Part shown: positions 17,612-26,468 of the stretch, piece after piece | How the letters are laid out: every line of letters begins with the position of its first letter | Position numbering within the stretch: the stretch's first letter is position 1 | Assembly: GCA_963777355.1 (NCBI GenBank) | Contig: CAVZQK010000068.1 | Span: forward strand, 62,001 to 126,000 | DNA: 64,000 nucleotides | Reading direction: 5' to 3' | DNA from: DATJHM01 sp963777355 | GTDB lineage: Bacteria > Chloroflexota > Ktedonobacteria > Ktedonobacterales > Ktedonobacteraceae | Program-made: the position numbers and the translations under genes | The notes under the pieces: model-generated | What the model saw: the letters and a program-made list of their open reading frames with translations, nothing else | Databases searched by the model: none | Told to the model about the DNA's origin: nothing

Positions 17612-18376
17612 ATGTTGAAAGAAGAGCGACAACGCCTGATTCTGGAGACGCTGCGTCTTCAAGGAAAGGTTCTGGCTTCGAGCCTTAGTGAGACGCTGAA
17701 TGTCTCGGAAGATACGATTCGCCGCGATCTGAAAGAGCTGGATGAGAATGGTATCCTTCAGCGCGTACATGGCGGTGCCATGCTGCGCCTGCCCAATGTC
17801 CCCTATGCCGAACGGCGTGAGCAGGCCACATCTGCCAAAATCGAGATTGCCAGGGCGGCCCTACAATTGATACGCAACGAGCAAGTTATTATTATGGATG
17901 GTGGTACGACTACTTTACAGGTTGCAAAATTCTTGCCACGAGAGCTGCGCGCGACCATTGTGACAAATAGCTTGCCGATAGCTATCGCTCTGGCCGACCT
18001 CCCTGGCGTTGAGGTGATTATCGTTGGTGGACAGCTCTATAAACGTTCCCTTGTCTCTGTCGGCGTCGAGGCTGTGGAGATGTTGCGCTGCGTGCGCGCT
18101 GATCTCTGCCTGCTAGGTATCTGTAGCTTGCATCCAGAGGTTGGCATCAGCGTCCCGGAACGCGAAGAACTCTACACCAAGAGAGCAATGATTAATAGCT
18201 CAGCCGAGGTTGTGGCCCTTGCAACATCTGAGAAACTCTATACGGTTGCCCCATACGTGGTCGGTCCCTTGAAAGAGCTAACCCATCTCATTACTGAAAG
18301 CATTGTCTCAGCAGAGCAACTTGCTCCCTATTATCAGGCTGGTATGACCATCATTCAAGGTCGCGCAATAGATTAA
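17612..18376 (+). CDS. DeoR/GlpR-family transcriptional regulator
   Basis: A 254-residue sugar-responsive repressor. The N-terminal winged HTH is MLKEERQRLILETL to VSEDTIRRDLKELDENGIL, followed by the family linker VHGGAML. The C-terminal DeoRC domain resembles ribose-5-phosphate isomerase and senses a sugar phosphate (IIMDGGTTTLQVAKFL, IVTNSLPIAIAL, VIIVGG). ATG 17612 is placed so that the HTH starts at the normal position; the upstream frame to 17564 only reads the operator-like leader. It is divergent from the FucP-like transporter, its most likely target. Confidence 0.9.
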   Translation: MLKEERQRLILETLRLQGKVLASSLSETLNVSEDTIRRDLKELDENGILQRVHGGAMLRLPNVPYAERREQATSAKIEIARAALQLIRNEQVIIMDGGTTTLQVAKFLPRELRATIVTNSLPIAIALADLPGVEVIIVGGQLYKRSLVSVGVEAVEMLRCVRADLCLLGICSLHPEVGISVPEREELYTKRAMINSSAEVVALATSEKLYTVAPYVVGPLKELTHLITESIVSAEQLAPYYQAGMTIIQGRAID

Positions 18377-18496
18377 TTCTTCCTGGTGCTGCAAATCCTA
18401 ATCTCAAACCCCTCAAACGAAATTCCTCATCCTGCCGATATTCTCTTTAGGGACCCTTTTCCGACCCTGTGAGGATAGGGACGGCGTTATCCACCT

Positions 18497-18679
18497 TCCA
18501 ACAAAATCAAACAGGTCTGCAATGACCCTCCTTCGTTCAGAAAAAGAGAGGTGAACGGGTCTTGGTAGGGACATGATGCAGCGTAGCAGAAACGTTGGCT
18601 TGCAGAAGAAACGGAACATGCACGCGAAATCGTGTCCTGCTCCCCCAGCGATCCTCTCGCCCCTGGCGATTTTGTTGGA
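18497..18679. mobile_element. MITE-like element, copy B (183 bp)
   Basis: Bounded by TCCAACAAAATC (18497-18508) and GATTTTGTTGGA (18668-18679). The interior matches copy A at 13089, apart from the missing 18-bp tandem unit and a divergent stretch near 18585-18615. No transposase gene. It is followed at once by a GCTGTTCATCGTGCC repeat. Confidence 0.75.
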
Positions 18680-18685
18680 GCAGAT

Positions 18686-18722
18686 GCTGTTCATCGTGCC
18701 CCCTCTGGGAGTCTCTGTTCGC
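18686..18722. repeat. Dispersed repeat, GCTGTTCATCGTGCC type
   Basis: GCTGTTCATCGTGCCCCCTC followed by TGGGAGTCTCTGTTCG. It matches the copies at 7141 and 13619. The rest of the 650-base space up to 19027 is AT-rich and shows only the promoter listed next. Confidence 0.7.
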
Positions 18723-18956
18723 AGCGAGAGGGCTCCACAGGCCGCTTGTGCTGAGTATGTAGCGTGTCTAGACGTTGCAACACATTCTTTCAATGAAAGG
18801 GTCTTTTGTTTTTACCAATCAAGTTGTTTTTACTAATGTAAACTTGTTAGGCTCAAATCTCGGCTCCAGAGGCCATTTCTGTATAGTTTGTAGAGTTGTA
18901 GGGTTTTCTACCTATCTCTCTAAAATTTTTTCTCTCCTCTCGCACAAAAAATTGTG

Positions 18957-18985
18957 TTGACAGGGATGAAATTAGCCTGTACTCT
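18957..18985 (+). promoter_or_regulatory. Sigma-70-type promoter of the CoA-transferase operon
   Basis: TTGACA at 18957-18962, a 17-base spacer, and TACTCT at 18980-18985. The start codon follows at 19027 with GAAGGAG in between, giving a leader of about 35 bases. Confidence 0.6.
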
Positions 18986-19026
18986 GATGAAAGCTGCACG
19001 ATGTCTATCCAACGAAGGAGACTATT

Positions 19027-20211
19027 ATGAGCCTGCCTCTTAGCGGCATACGCGTGCTGGATCTGTCGCGTTTACTTCCCGGTGCTTATGCATCTCAGAT
19101 GCTTGCCGATTTCGGTGCCGATGTTATCAAAGTTGAGGAACCGGAGCGCGGCGATTATGGCCGCATGACTCCACCTCATGCCCAGAACGGTTTAAGCGTC
19201 TATTATCTGGCGATCAACCGCAATAAACGTAGTCTGACCTTGAATTTGAAGAGTGAAGATGGACTCGCCCTTTTCCGTCAACTCCTTGAGCAGAGCGATG
19301 TCTTGCTCGAAAGCTTCCGCCCTGGCGTACTTGAGCGGCTCGGTCTTGGCTATGAACAGCTCAAAAAAGACTATCCGCGCCTGGTCTATTGCGCTATTAG
19401 TGGCTATGGTCAGGATGGCCCCTATAGCCAGCGTGCCGGCCATGATCTCAATTATGTCGGCTATGCTGGCCTCCTCCACTACAATCGTAATGAGCAGGGC
19501 GAACCTGTTATGCCTCCAACTCAGTTTGGGGACCTCGTGGGCGGCAGCTTTATGGCGGTTATCGGCATTCTGACTGCTCTGCTTGGCCGTGCTCAAAGCG
19601 GCCAGGGTTGCATGGTCGATGCCGCTATGAGCGAAGGTGCGCTGGCTCTCCTGCCTCTGCTCTCTTCTATCTATCTGAATACCGGAAATGCTCCTCTGCC
19701 CGGCCACTCGATGCTCGATGGTGCCTTGCCCTGTTACAATATCTACGAGACAAAAGATGGCCGCCATGTCACTCTGGCCGCTCTGGAGCCGAAGTTCTGG
19801 CACACGTTTTGCACTCATGTCGGTCACCTGGAACTCTTACCGTTTCATTCTCCGGTTGGCCCTGGCGAACGCGAGGAAGCGTTGCACTTGCTAAGAGCAA
19901 TCTTTAAAACAAAGACCCGCGACGAATGGTTGACCGAGCTGGCTGAGATTGATGCCTGTGTCGGCCCTGTCTATACCTTAGAGGAGGCTCTACACGATCC
20001 ACATATGCAGGCTCGTCACGCTGTACTACAGGCAGGCGCTGAGGGAAAAAACGAGTCTCGCAGCCTGCGCAGTTTTCCTCGTCTTTCTGGTGTTGAGCCA
20101 GAGGTACGTTATGCTCCTCCCCGTCACGGGGAACAGACCTCGGAGATTTTGCTGGGTCTCGGTTATTCCGAGAATGATATTGCACGTATGAGAGCAGAAG
20201 GGACGATTTAA
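19027..20211 (+). CDS. Class III CoA transferase (CaiB/BaiF family)
   Basis: A 394-residue family III CoA transferase. It moves CoA between carboxylic acids through an aspartyl-CoA intermediate; alpha-methylacyl-CoA racemases share the fold. Landmarks are the N-terminal GIRVLDLSRLLPGAYASQML, DFGADVIKVEEPERGDYGR, AINRNKRSLTLNLK, YDYxRL-like YPRLVYCAISGYGQDGP, and TQFGDLVGGS with the candidate catalytic Asp. GAAGGAG precedes ATG 19027. It is the first gene of a three-gene operon with an M20 peptidase (6 bases on) and an aminotransferase. Substrate unknown; the neighbours suggest an amino-acid-derived acid. Confidence 0.9.
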   Translation: MSLPLSGIRVLDLSRLLPGAYASQMLADFGADVIKVEEPERGDYGRMTPPHAQNGLSVYYLAINRNKRSLTLNLKSEDGLALFRQLLEQSDVLLESFRPGVLERLGLGYEQLKKDYPRLVYCAISGYGQDGPYSQRAGHDLNYVGYAGLLHYNRNEQGEPVMPPTQFGDLVGGSFMAVIGILTALLGRAQSGQGCMVDAAMSEGALALLPLLSSIYLNTGNAPLPGHSMLDGALPCYNIYETKDGRHVTLAALEPKFWHTFCTHVGHLELLPFHSPVGPGEREEALHLLRAIFKTKTRDEWLTELAEIDACVGPVYTLEEALHDPHMQARHAVLQAGAEGKNESRSLRSFPRLSGVEPEVRYAPPRHGEQTSEILLGLGYSENDIARMRAEGTI

Positions 20212-20217
20212 GCCATT

Positions 20218-21396
20218 ATGAAGACTTCTCAGTTTGTGCCACCCGCCGAGCAGTGTATGGAAGCCTATCTTGCCGATCTGCAAGCAGTTGTGAATATCGA
20301 CTCTGGCACCTATAACCGTGCTGGCAATAATCAGGTTGCAGCCTATCTACGCGAGCGCTTTCATGCCTTCGGTTTCAATACCTATCTTGATCCTCAGCCT
20401 GAGTACGGCGATCACCTGGTGGCCACGCGCAATGGCACCAACACGAAAGGGCCGCGCATTCTGCTTATTGGTCATATCGATACCGTTTTTGCGGACGGCG
20501 AGGCTAAACGCAGGCCTTTTACTATCGCTGAACGTGAGGGCAAACGTGTCGCCCTGGGACCCGGCGTGCTGGATATGAAGTCGGGTGTTCTCATCGGTCT
20601 CTATGGCTTGCAGCTTTTAAATGCTGCCCAGCAAGATAGCTATCAGACCGTTACCTGTATCTGCAATTCTGATGAAGAGATTGGCTCTCCATCCAGCAAA
20701 GCTTTGATTCAAGAATTGGCCCGCCAGTCTGATGCCGTTATTGTTCTGGAACCTGGCCGCGCCATCGGTACGGTGGTCTCTTCGCGCCGTGGCTCCGGTC
20801 TCTACCGCGTCGAGGTGCGCGGCCTTTCAGCACATGCAGGCGTTGAACCTCACAAAGGCCATAACGCTATTCATGAGCTATCATATCAGGTTCAGGCTAT
20901 GCAGGCCCTCCACGGAACTATTCCCGGTACCTCTCTCTGCGTGACGATGATTCACGGTGGCGAGCGCTCCAATGTTGTGCCAGAATACGCCTACTGCGAT
21001 ATGGATGTTCGCGCCAGTGATCGCGATGGCGTGAAAGCTATTGAGGACGCGATGCAAAAAGTCGCCGCAAAGACGACTATTCCCGGCACTACTGCCAGCG
21101 TCAGTGGTTCGATGCGTTGCATGCCCTTTGAGCATTCTCCCCGCAATAACCGCCTCGTGCATTATGCAAAAGAGGCTGGCAAAGAGCTGGCTCTCAAGAT
21201 TGAGGACCGGGGCAGCGGCGGCGCTTCGGATGCTAATAATACTTCGGCTATTGGTATTCCAACCATCGACGGTCTTGGTGCAGGTGGCGGCCTCGCCCAC
21301 AATCCCGACGAGTATGTCGAACTTGATTATCTACCCACACGTATCGCTCTGCTGGCTGGCTTAGTGCAGAAGATTAGCTCAAATGGTATGCGGTGA
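20218..21396 (+). CDS. M20-family zinc carboxypeptidase (CPG2-like)
   Basis: A 392-residue di-zinc metallopeptidase that removes C-terminal glutamate or deacylates N-acyl amino acids. Motifs: LLIGHIDTVFADG (zinc His and Asp), GPGVLDMKSGVLIGLYGL (bridging Asp), CNSDEEIGSPSS (catalytic Glu and zinc Glu), VVLEPGR, and the dimerisation-domain His in GLSAHAGVEPHKG. A late zinc His is present in GAGGGLAHNPDEY. It closely resembles Pseudomonas glutamate carboxypeptidase G2, but without an export signal, so it is probably cytosolic. It is coupled by a 4-base overlap with the downstream aminotransferase. Confidence 0.92.
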   Translation: MKTSQFVPPAEQCMEAYLADLQAVVNIDSGTYNRAGNNQVAAYLRERFHAFGFNTYLDPQPEYGDHLVATRNGTNTKGPRILLIGHIDTVFADGEAKRRPFTIAEREGKRVALGPGVLDMKSGVLIGLYGLQLLNAAQQDSYQTVTCICNSDEEIGSPSSKALIQELARQSDAVIVLEPGRAIGTVVSSRRGSGLYRVEVRGLSAHAGVEPHKGHNAIHELSYQVQAMQALHGTIPGTSLCVTMIHGGERSNVVPEYAYCDMDVRASDRDGVKAIEDAMQKVAAKTTIPGTTASVSGSMRCMPFEHSPRNNRLVHYAKEAGKELALKIEDRGSGGASDANNTSAIGIPTIDGLGAGGGLAHNPDEYVELDYLPTRIALLAGLVQKISSNGMR

Positions 21397-22610
21397 ACGA
21401 AAATATGAAAACAGGCAAAGAACACATCTCCTCCTTACCAATAAACGCCATTACTAGCCTGGGTATGTATGCTGATCGCTTGCAGCAAGAAGCCTCGGCT
21501 CGTGGCGAGATCCTGCCTCCGCCTGTCCGCCTGCAAATTGGCGAACCCGATTTCCGCACGCCTGAGCATATCTGTCGTGCCGCTCAAGAGTCCATCGCTA
21601 ACGAACGTCTGACGTATGCTCCTGCCGCAGGCTGGCCCTGGCTACGCTCTCTGATCGCCGAAAAAGTCAAACACGTCAATGGCTATCCCGTTGAACTAGA
21701 GAATGTCGCCGTGACTCTTGGCGGCACTGGTGCTCTGCTCGTGGCCCTGAGTGCCATCGCGGGACCGGGCGACGAGGTGTTGGTCTCCAATCCCTGCTGG
21801 CCCCTCTATATCCGCCAGTTTGCTGTCTGTGGCGTCAAAGGCGTTGCTTATCCACTTGATCCGCAAAGTGAATGGTATCCAGACATTGCCAGCCTGGAGA
21901 AGCTTGTTACTCCTCGTACCAAAGTCTTGCTCATCAATTCTCCTGGCAATCCAACCGGCGCTGTCTTCCCCCTTGAAGTGATGCAGGCCCTGCTGGACTT
22001 TGCTAATCGCCATGATCTCTATCTGCTCTCGGACGAGTGCTACGATCAGATCATTTTTGAAGGCGCTCATATCAGCCCTGCCACCTTGCTCTCGCCTCGC
22101 GAATTTGAGAGTGGACGCTTCATCGGCATCTATACCTTCTCGAAGTCCTATGCTATGACCGGCTGGCGCATCGGCTATATTGTGACCAGCGCAAAGCTGA
22201 TCGAAACTATGACGATTGTCCTTGATGCTGACTATACCAGTATCGCTACCCCCGTCCAACGCGCCGCCGCCGCCGCCCTGACCGGTCCACAGGATTGCGT
22301 TCTGGAGATGTGCCTCGCCTACAAACGCCGTAGAGATATTGCCGTAACCTTGCTAAAAGACTATGACCGCTATATCTATACTCCTCACGGAGCCTTCTAC
22401 ACTCTCATTGATGTGCAGAGCCGCCAGGGGAAACTCCGCGATGGCGAGCAATTCGGCCTTGCTCTTTTACAAGAACGCAATGTGGCCGTTGCCCCAGGAA
22501 TCGGCTTTGGTAGCGTCTCAAAAGACTATGTGCGCATCTCTCTGGCCAGTTCAGAAGAAGATATTGCACGCGGCGTCCGAGAGATCTGCCTCTTTGCAGA
22601 CCGCGAGTGA
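21393..22610 (+). CDS. PLP-dependent aminotransferase, class I/II
   Basis: A fold-type I aminotransferase of 405 residues. It has LQIGEPDFRTPEHI, the PLP phosphate/ring region VTLGGTGALLVALSAI, the Asn in INSPGNPTGAVF, the PLP-binding Asp in LLSDECYDQIIF, the Schiff-base lysine in FSKSYAMTGWRIGY, and the substrate carboxylate Arg in VRISLAS near the end. The longest start is a GTG at 21393 overlapping the upstream stop (GTGA); ATG 21405 is the alternative. The peptidase could release an amino acid that this enzyme converts to a 2-oxo acid, and the CoA transferase could then activate the acid. The order is inference; the amino acid is unknown. Confidence 0.92.
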   Translation: MNENMKTGKEHISSLPINAITSLGMYADRLQQEASARGEILPPPVRLQIGEPDFRTPEHICRAAQESIANERLTYAPAAGWPWLRSLIAEKVKHVNGYPVELENVAVTLGGTGALLVALSAIAGPGDEVLVSNPCWPLYIRQFAVCGVKGVAYPLDPQSEWYPDIASLEKLVTPRTKVLLINSPGNPTGAVFPLEVMQALLDFANRHDLYLLSDECYDQIIFEGAHISPATLLSPREFESGRFIGIYTFSKSYAMTGWRIGYIVTSAKLIETMTIVLDADYTSIATPVQRAAAAALTGPQDCVLEMCLAYKRRRDIAVTLLKDYDRYIYTPHGAFYTLIDVQSRQGKLRDGEQFGLALLQERNVAVAPGIGFGSVSKDYVRISLASSEEDIARGVREICLFADRE

Positions 22611-22636
22611 AAACATGTCTCATCCACCGCGCTCTA

Positions 22637-22670
22637 GTAGGGCAGATCGGCTTGCCCGTCTCCTGCTCAC
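22637..22670. repeat. Dispersed repeat flanking the IS4 relic, left copy
   Basis: GTAGGGCAGATCGGCTTGCC followed by CGTCTCCTGCTCAC. The 31 bases from GGGCAG to CTCAC are identical to the copy at 23453-23483 in the same orientation. Confidence 0.8.
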
Positions 22671-22689
22671 CTGCCCACGCTCTAGTATT

Positions 22690-23320
22690 TCGTCATTCCG
22701 CCAGGGCTAAGAGTTCTCGTTTGGCTCCCTGCCATGATCCATTGCCCTTTCTCGAAGGTGTTCCGTCGCTGTTGTGCTACCTCTTCTGGCACACGCATCA
22801 GCACCAGGCGCATTGGCAAGCGTTGCTTAGCCCACTTGCACGCTCATCTCCACGCTCTTGCCAATATGCTGAGGCGGATACCTCTCAAGACAATCCGATG
22901 TCCATTCTTGGTGTACAAGGCGGTCTGCGGTTGCCAGCGCGTGATGACAGAGCGCCGCTCTTGCCGCGAAAGACAGATATCTGTGCGAGCCGTCCTACCC
23001 CAAAGAAGCCGAGATCCGCGAGATAGAGCCCACCCACCTTGAGATATCGAGCGCAAGGGGACTGCGTTTGTCGCTGTGTTTGCCATCAGTGAGCACCGGT
23101 CCTTGCAGCTCCCCGTCCGCAAATCCCAGCGCACAGAGTTGACCGCGGCTTTACTGCCCCCGGACTGCCTCCCATCCTTCCAACGCTCCGCACCCTGGGC
23201 GAGGTGCTGATCACCGAACATCTTCCACGATCACCTCGCTCCAACGTGAAGCAGGGAAGATCGACCTCCTCCCATTGGAAACGGGTGCAGCAAGCGGAGG
23301 AGCATCTGTTCACAAAAGTC
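22690..23320 (-). pseudogene. Degenerate IS4-type (DDE) transposase
   Basis: The minus strand holds pieces of one IS4-family transposase in alternating frames, 5' to 3': QWEEVDLP near 23270; an AAVKLCALGF-like strand with LQGPVLTDGKHSDKRSP near 23080; GGLYLADLGFFGVGRLAQIS near 23000 (compare LxLADLGFF in IS4 transposases); and LPMRLVLMRVPEEVAQQRR near 22800. At least three frame changes and missing segments make it inactive. Terminal inverted repeats were not found. It lies between identical direct copies of a 31-bp dispersed repeat, just downstream of the aminotransferase gene. Confidence 0.75.
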
Positions 23321-23448
23321 TGCTGCCTCTGGCTAAAATGTTGACCAGAGCCGAAGCGGTGAGTGTGGCATTGGTACGCGTAAAGGGAGGGCAGTTGTCC
23401 AACTTTGATCTCCTCTGTAACATCTGGGACCAGACTGAGACGGCGTCC

Positions 23449-23483
23449 GTGAGGGCAGATCGGCTTGCCCGTCTCCTGCTCAC
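23449..23483. repeat. Dispersed repeat flanking the IS4 relic, right copy
   Basis: Same 31 bases as at 22640-22670. Its last bases overlap the stop codon of the kinase-propeller gene (TCA at 23480-23482 on the plus strand). Confidence 0.8.
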
Positions 23484-25999
23484 TTTTTCATCTGAAACGC
23501 ATAGAGCCGACCATTGTTCGTAGAGACGTAGACGAAGCCATTGACAACAATTGGCGAAGAGAGAATCGAGCCACTGGTCGTTGCCTGCCAGAGCATAGGA
23601 CAACTCCCTTGCAGCCCACAACCACTGGCACTGAACGCTGAAATGTTGCCCGTGCTGGAGCCGACATAGAGCACTCCATTCGCAATCGTGGGCGCAGAGG
23701 AGATAGAACCACCTGCAACTGCTGTCCAGAGTGGCAGACAGGTTGGCTGCTGCCCACACCCTTTGGCGCTGAATGCATAGACTTTCCCATCACTGGACCC
23801 CGCGTAGATGATGCCGTCGCTTGTGGCTATCGAGGAGACAGTTGCCTTCGGTGTGGAAGCTGTCCAGAGCGAGAAGCACATCGATAAACCACAACCATTG
23901 GCATTGAATGCGTAGATCTTCCCATCACTGGAGTCGGTGTAAACATAACCATTGGCGATGATCACAGAGGAGATGCTGGCCGGTCCTATGGAGGCTGACC
24001 ACACTGGCGCACAAATATGTTGCGCCCCACATCCTCCAGCTCGAAAAACGGAGAGTACTCCGTTGCGGGAGCCAACGTAGACAAAATTATTACTAATAGC
24101 TGGCGATGAGGATATACTATCTCCGGTAGGGGCCGTCCATAACGGAGCACAGGTGATCTGCCCACAGTCGTCGGTGGCTGGAAAGGCATAAAGGTTGTGA
24201 TCAGAGGAGCCAATATAGAGGATGCCGTTGGCAATGGCTGGCGCGGAATTTGTGGAATTGCCAATAGTAGCGGTCCAGAAAGGCGGGCAGGGAGAGGTTG
24301 TACAGCCGTTAGCATTAAATGCATACAGCTTGCCATCGCTGGAGCTGACATAGATGCTGTCGTTTATGAGCGCAGGGACAGAACTGATACTGCCGTCTGT
24401 GGCCGCGTTCCAGAAAGAGGTGCAGGATTGCGGATGCCTGCATCCATAGGCGTTAAATGCATAAAGTTTGCCATTGCTGGAACTTATATAGACGGTTCCA
24501 TTGGCAACAAGCGGCGATGAGGAGATGTGCGCACTACCTGCGCTTGCAATCCAGGCTAAGGCTAATTTTTGCACATTTGCAGGAGTGATCCGCCATTCGT
24601 AGGGATTAGCATGGTCATGTTGTGCATCGAAACCAAATTGTGTTCCATTTTTTTCTGTTGCTTGATCATATGCCGTCGCTGTTGCCGCCTCGGCGGCCTG
24701 GGTTGCCTGTTGGCTCCCCTCTGCGTTTGTCCTGGAAGTGCTCACCTGGCCGCCCGTCCGGTGAATCGCCCAGAGAGTACCACTGCTAGCTATTATAAGA
24801 ACGAGGAGCGCGATGGCAAATACAAGGAAATGCTTGCGGGTGTGATCTTCAATACGCCTTTTCGCTATCGATTGCTTTCCTGGTAACTGGTCTAGCTTCA
24901 CTACTTGCTGTGGCCTCGTATGTCGATCTGAGGTGACAATCGCCCGCTCTTGTTCTGCTAATGATGGAGGCTTTTGAGGCTTTAAAAGATCGGGCCGGAG
25001 GGACGGCGAGATTTCGTGAATGATCTCTGGCGGCGTGGGTATCTGCTGCCCTGCTATAAACAGGTTGTGTGCCCCCTCTTGCTGAGGCCGATGCTGTAGA
25101 AGCACTTCAGAGATAGGCAGTGGTTGTATCTGTATATCAAGTGGAGGGAATGGTGGCGTATATTGCCCTGGTATGTTGTATTGCGATAGTAGAGGCTTTT
25201 TTGCCGCTACCTCAAATGCACTGGCAAATGCCTGCACTGAGGAAAATCTCTGCCGGGGATTTTTCGCTAAGGCCATCAGTATTACTTTTTCAACTTCTGG
25301 CGAGAGACCAGGTGCATACGCGCGGGGCGGCGTGGGCGGATCTAGACGATGTTGAATCGCCAGCTCCATCCCATCTCCCAGAAATGGACGCCGCCCACAG
25401 AGCCATTCATAAACGACTATGCCCAATGCATATTGATCACTGGCCGCACCGGGTAGCCCCCTGGTCTGCTCTGGAGCCATATAGGGCAATGTACCAATAA
25501 TACTTTTCGTGTTGACCTGCACACTTTGCGCTAAAATATAGGCAATGCCAAAGTCAGAAAGTAAGACCCGCTCTTGTGCATCTAATAACATGTTTTCTGG
25601 CTTTACGTCTCGGTGAATGATTTGTTCGTCATGCGCATATTGTAATGCACTCGCCAGTTGCTGCACATAAGTAACTACTACGGGCAGTGGCACACGCGAA
25701 CCATCGGGATACCGCTTCTTCAATGTCCCATGAGGAGCGTAATCCATAACAAGAAAGGGATACTGGCCTGCAAGACCAAAGTCTAGAATCTGGATAATAT
25801 GGGGATGTTTGAGACGAAACATACGTGCTTCCGTGAGAAAGCTGCGCAGACCTTCTTGTCCAAGCGGCGGCAGGAGTTTTAATGCAACCTGATTTCTGGT
25901 ACGGCTCTGTTCTGCAAGGTATACTGTTCCAAATCCACCTGAACCTAATACCTGTAGAAGACGATAACGGTCAATCTGCTTTCCAACCCAATCTTTCAT
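23480..25999 (-). CDS. Ser/Thr protein kinase with PQQ-like propeller sensor
   Basis: A transmembrane receptor kinase of 839 residues. The N-terminal Hanks-type kinase (about 1-275) is complete: glycine loop LGSGGFGTVYLAE, lysine VALKLLP, HRDVKPENMLLD, DFGIAYI, and the APEQT activation end. A Pro-rich linker and one membrane helix follow (about residue 395, FLVFAIALLVLIIASSGTLW). The outer part has eight or so near-identical PQQ/quinoprotein-type repeats (VYISSSNGKLYAFNAYGC pattern), each with two cysteines spaced about 8-10 residues apart. The repeats suggest an extracellular ligand sensor that drives cytosolic phosphorylation. Its start is next to a long regulatory-looking space with an orphan terminator. 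Confidence 0.93.
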   Translation of the reverse strand: MKDWVGKQIDRYRLLQVLGSGGFGTVYLAEQSRTRNQVALKLLPPLGQEGLRSFLTEARMFRLKHPHIIQILDFGLAGQYPFLVMDYAPHGTLKKRYPDGSRVPLPVVVTYVQQLASALQYAHDEQIIHRDVKPENMLLDAQERVLLSDFGIAYILAQSVQVNTKSIIGTLPYMAPEQTRGLPGAASDQYALGIVVYEWLCGRRPFLGDGMELAIQHRLDPPTPPRAYAPGLSPEVEKVILMALAKNPRQRFSSVQAFASAFEVAAKKPLLSQYNIPGQYTPPFPPLDIQIQPLPISEVLLQHRPQQEGAHNLFIAGQQIPTPPEIIHEISPSLRPDLLKPQKPPSLAEQERAIVTSDRHTRPQQVVKLDQLPGKQSIAKRRIEDHTRKHFLVFAIALLVLIIASSGTLWAIHRTGGQVSTSRTNAEGSQQATQAAEAATATAYDQATEKNGTQFGFDAQHDHANPYEWRITPANVQKLALAWIASAGSAHISSSPLVANGTVYISSSNGKLYAFNAYGCRHPQSCTSFWNAATDGSISSVPALINDSIYVSSSDGKLYAFNANGCTTSPCPPFWTATIGNSTNSAPAIANGILYIGSSDHNLYAFPATDDCGQITCAPLWTAPTGDSISSSPAISNNFVYVGSRNGVLSVFRAGGCGAQHICAPVWSASIGPASISSVIIANGYVYTDSSDGKIYAFNANGCGLSMCFSLWTASTPKATVSSIATSDGIIYAGSSDGKVYAFSAKGCGQQPTCLPLWTAVAGGSISSAPTIANGVLYVGSSTGNISAFSASGCGLQGSCPMLWQATTSGSILSSPIVVNGFVYVSTNNGRLYAFQMKK

Positions 26000-26163
26000 G
26001 GAACCGTTCTCCTTAAAAAACGCCTACCTTGATTTCTTCTTCTCAGGCTCCTGTGCAGAAGTAATTACGTCTATCAATGCCCAAAAAGTTTTAGCACACC
26101 TATTGCCGTTTGTATAGCAAAGAACAAAAAGTTAAGGCCTGATCCGAAACTGTGCTTGAAGCC

Positions 26164-26214
26164 AAATAGCTGTTCAGCGAGAGTAAGATCTTCGCTGAAC
26201 AGCTATTTTTTACC
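26164..26214 (+). terminator. Strong terminator with no gene in front of it
   Basis: AAATAGCTGTTCAGCGA (26164-26180) pairs perfectly with TCGCTGAACAGCTATTT (26192-26208), and the T-run continues to 26211. The stem is 17 bp with an 11-base loop. No plus-strand gene precedes it; the kinase gene upstream is on the minus strand. It may end a small RNA transcribed from 26000-26160. On the minus strand only a weak U-tract follows. Confidence 0.7.
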
Positions 26215-26468
26215 TTTGCTTCTCCGGCATGTGTACTGCGAGCCATTGCTTAAAATCTCTAAGAGATAGATTTCTCCGGTTTTCTATCATTATGCACTAT
26301 AGCATTTTTACTTGAGATCGTCCCAAATACCATGTTTTTTCGTATTTTGACAATTATAGAACACCAAAAGTGCATATACAAATAAATTACTTTCTTGTGG
26401 ACGAAAGTACCTGGAGAAAGATGATGGAGGGAGAGATGAATAACCCAAATAATAAAGAAGTACCTGAA

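Noticed and set aside
22607..23026. 139-residue plus-strand open frame
   Set aside because: Antisense to the IS4-type relic and starts in a dispersed repeat; the minus-strand frames carry the recognisable transposase motifs.
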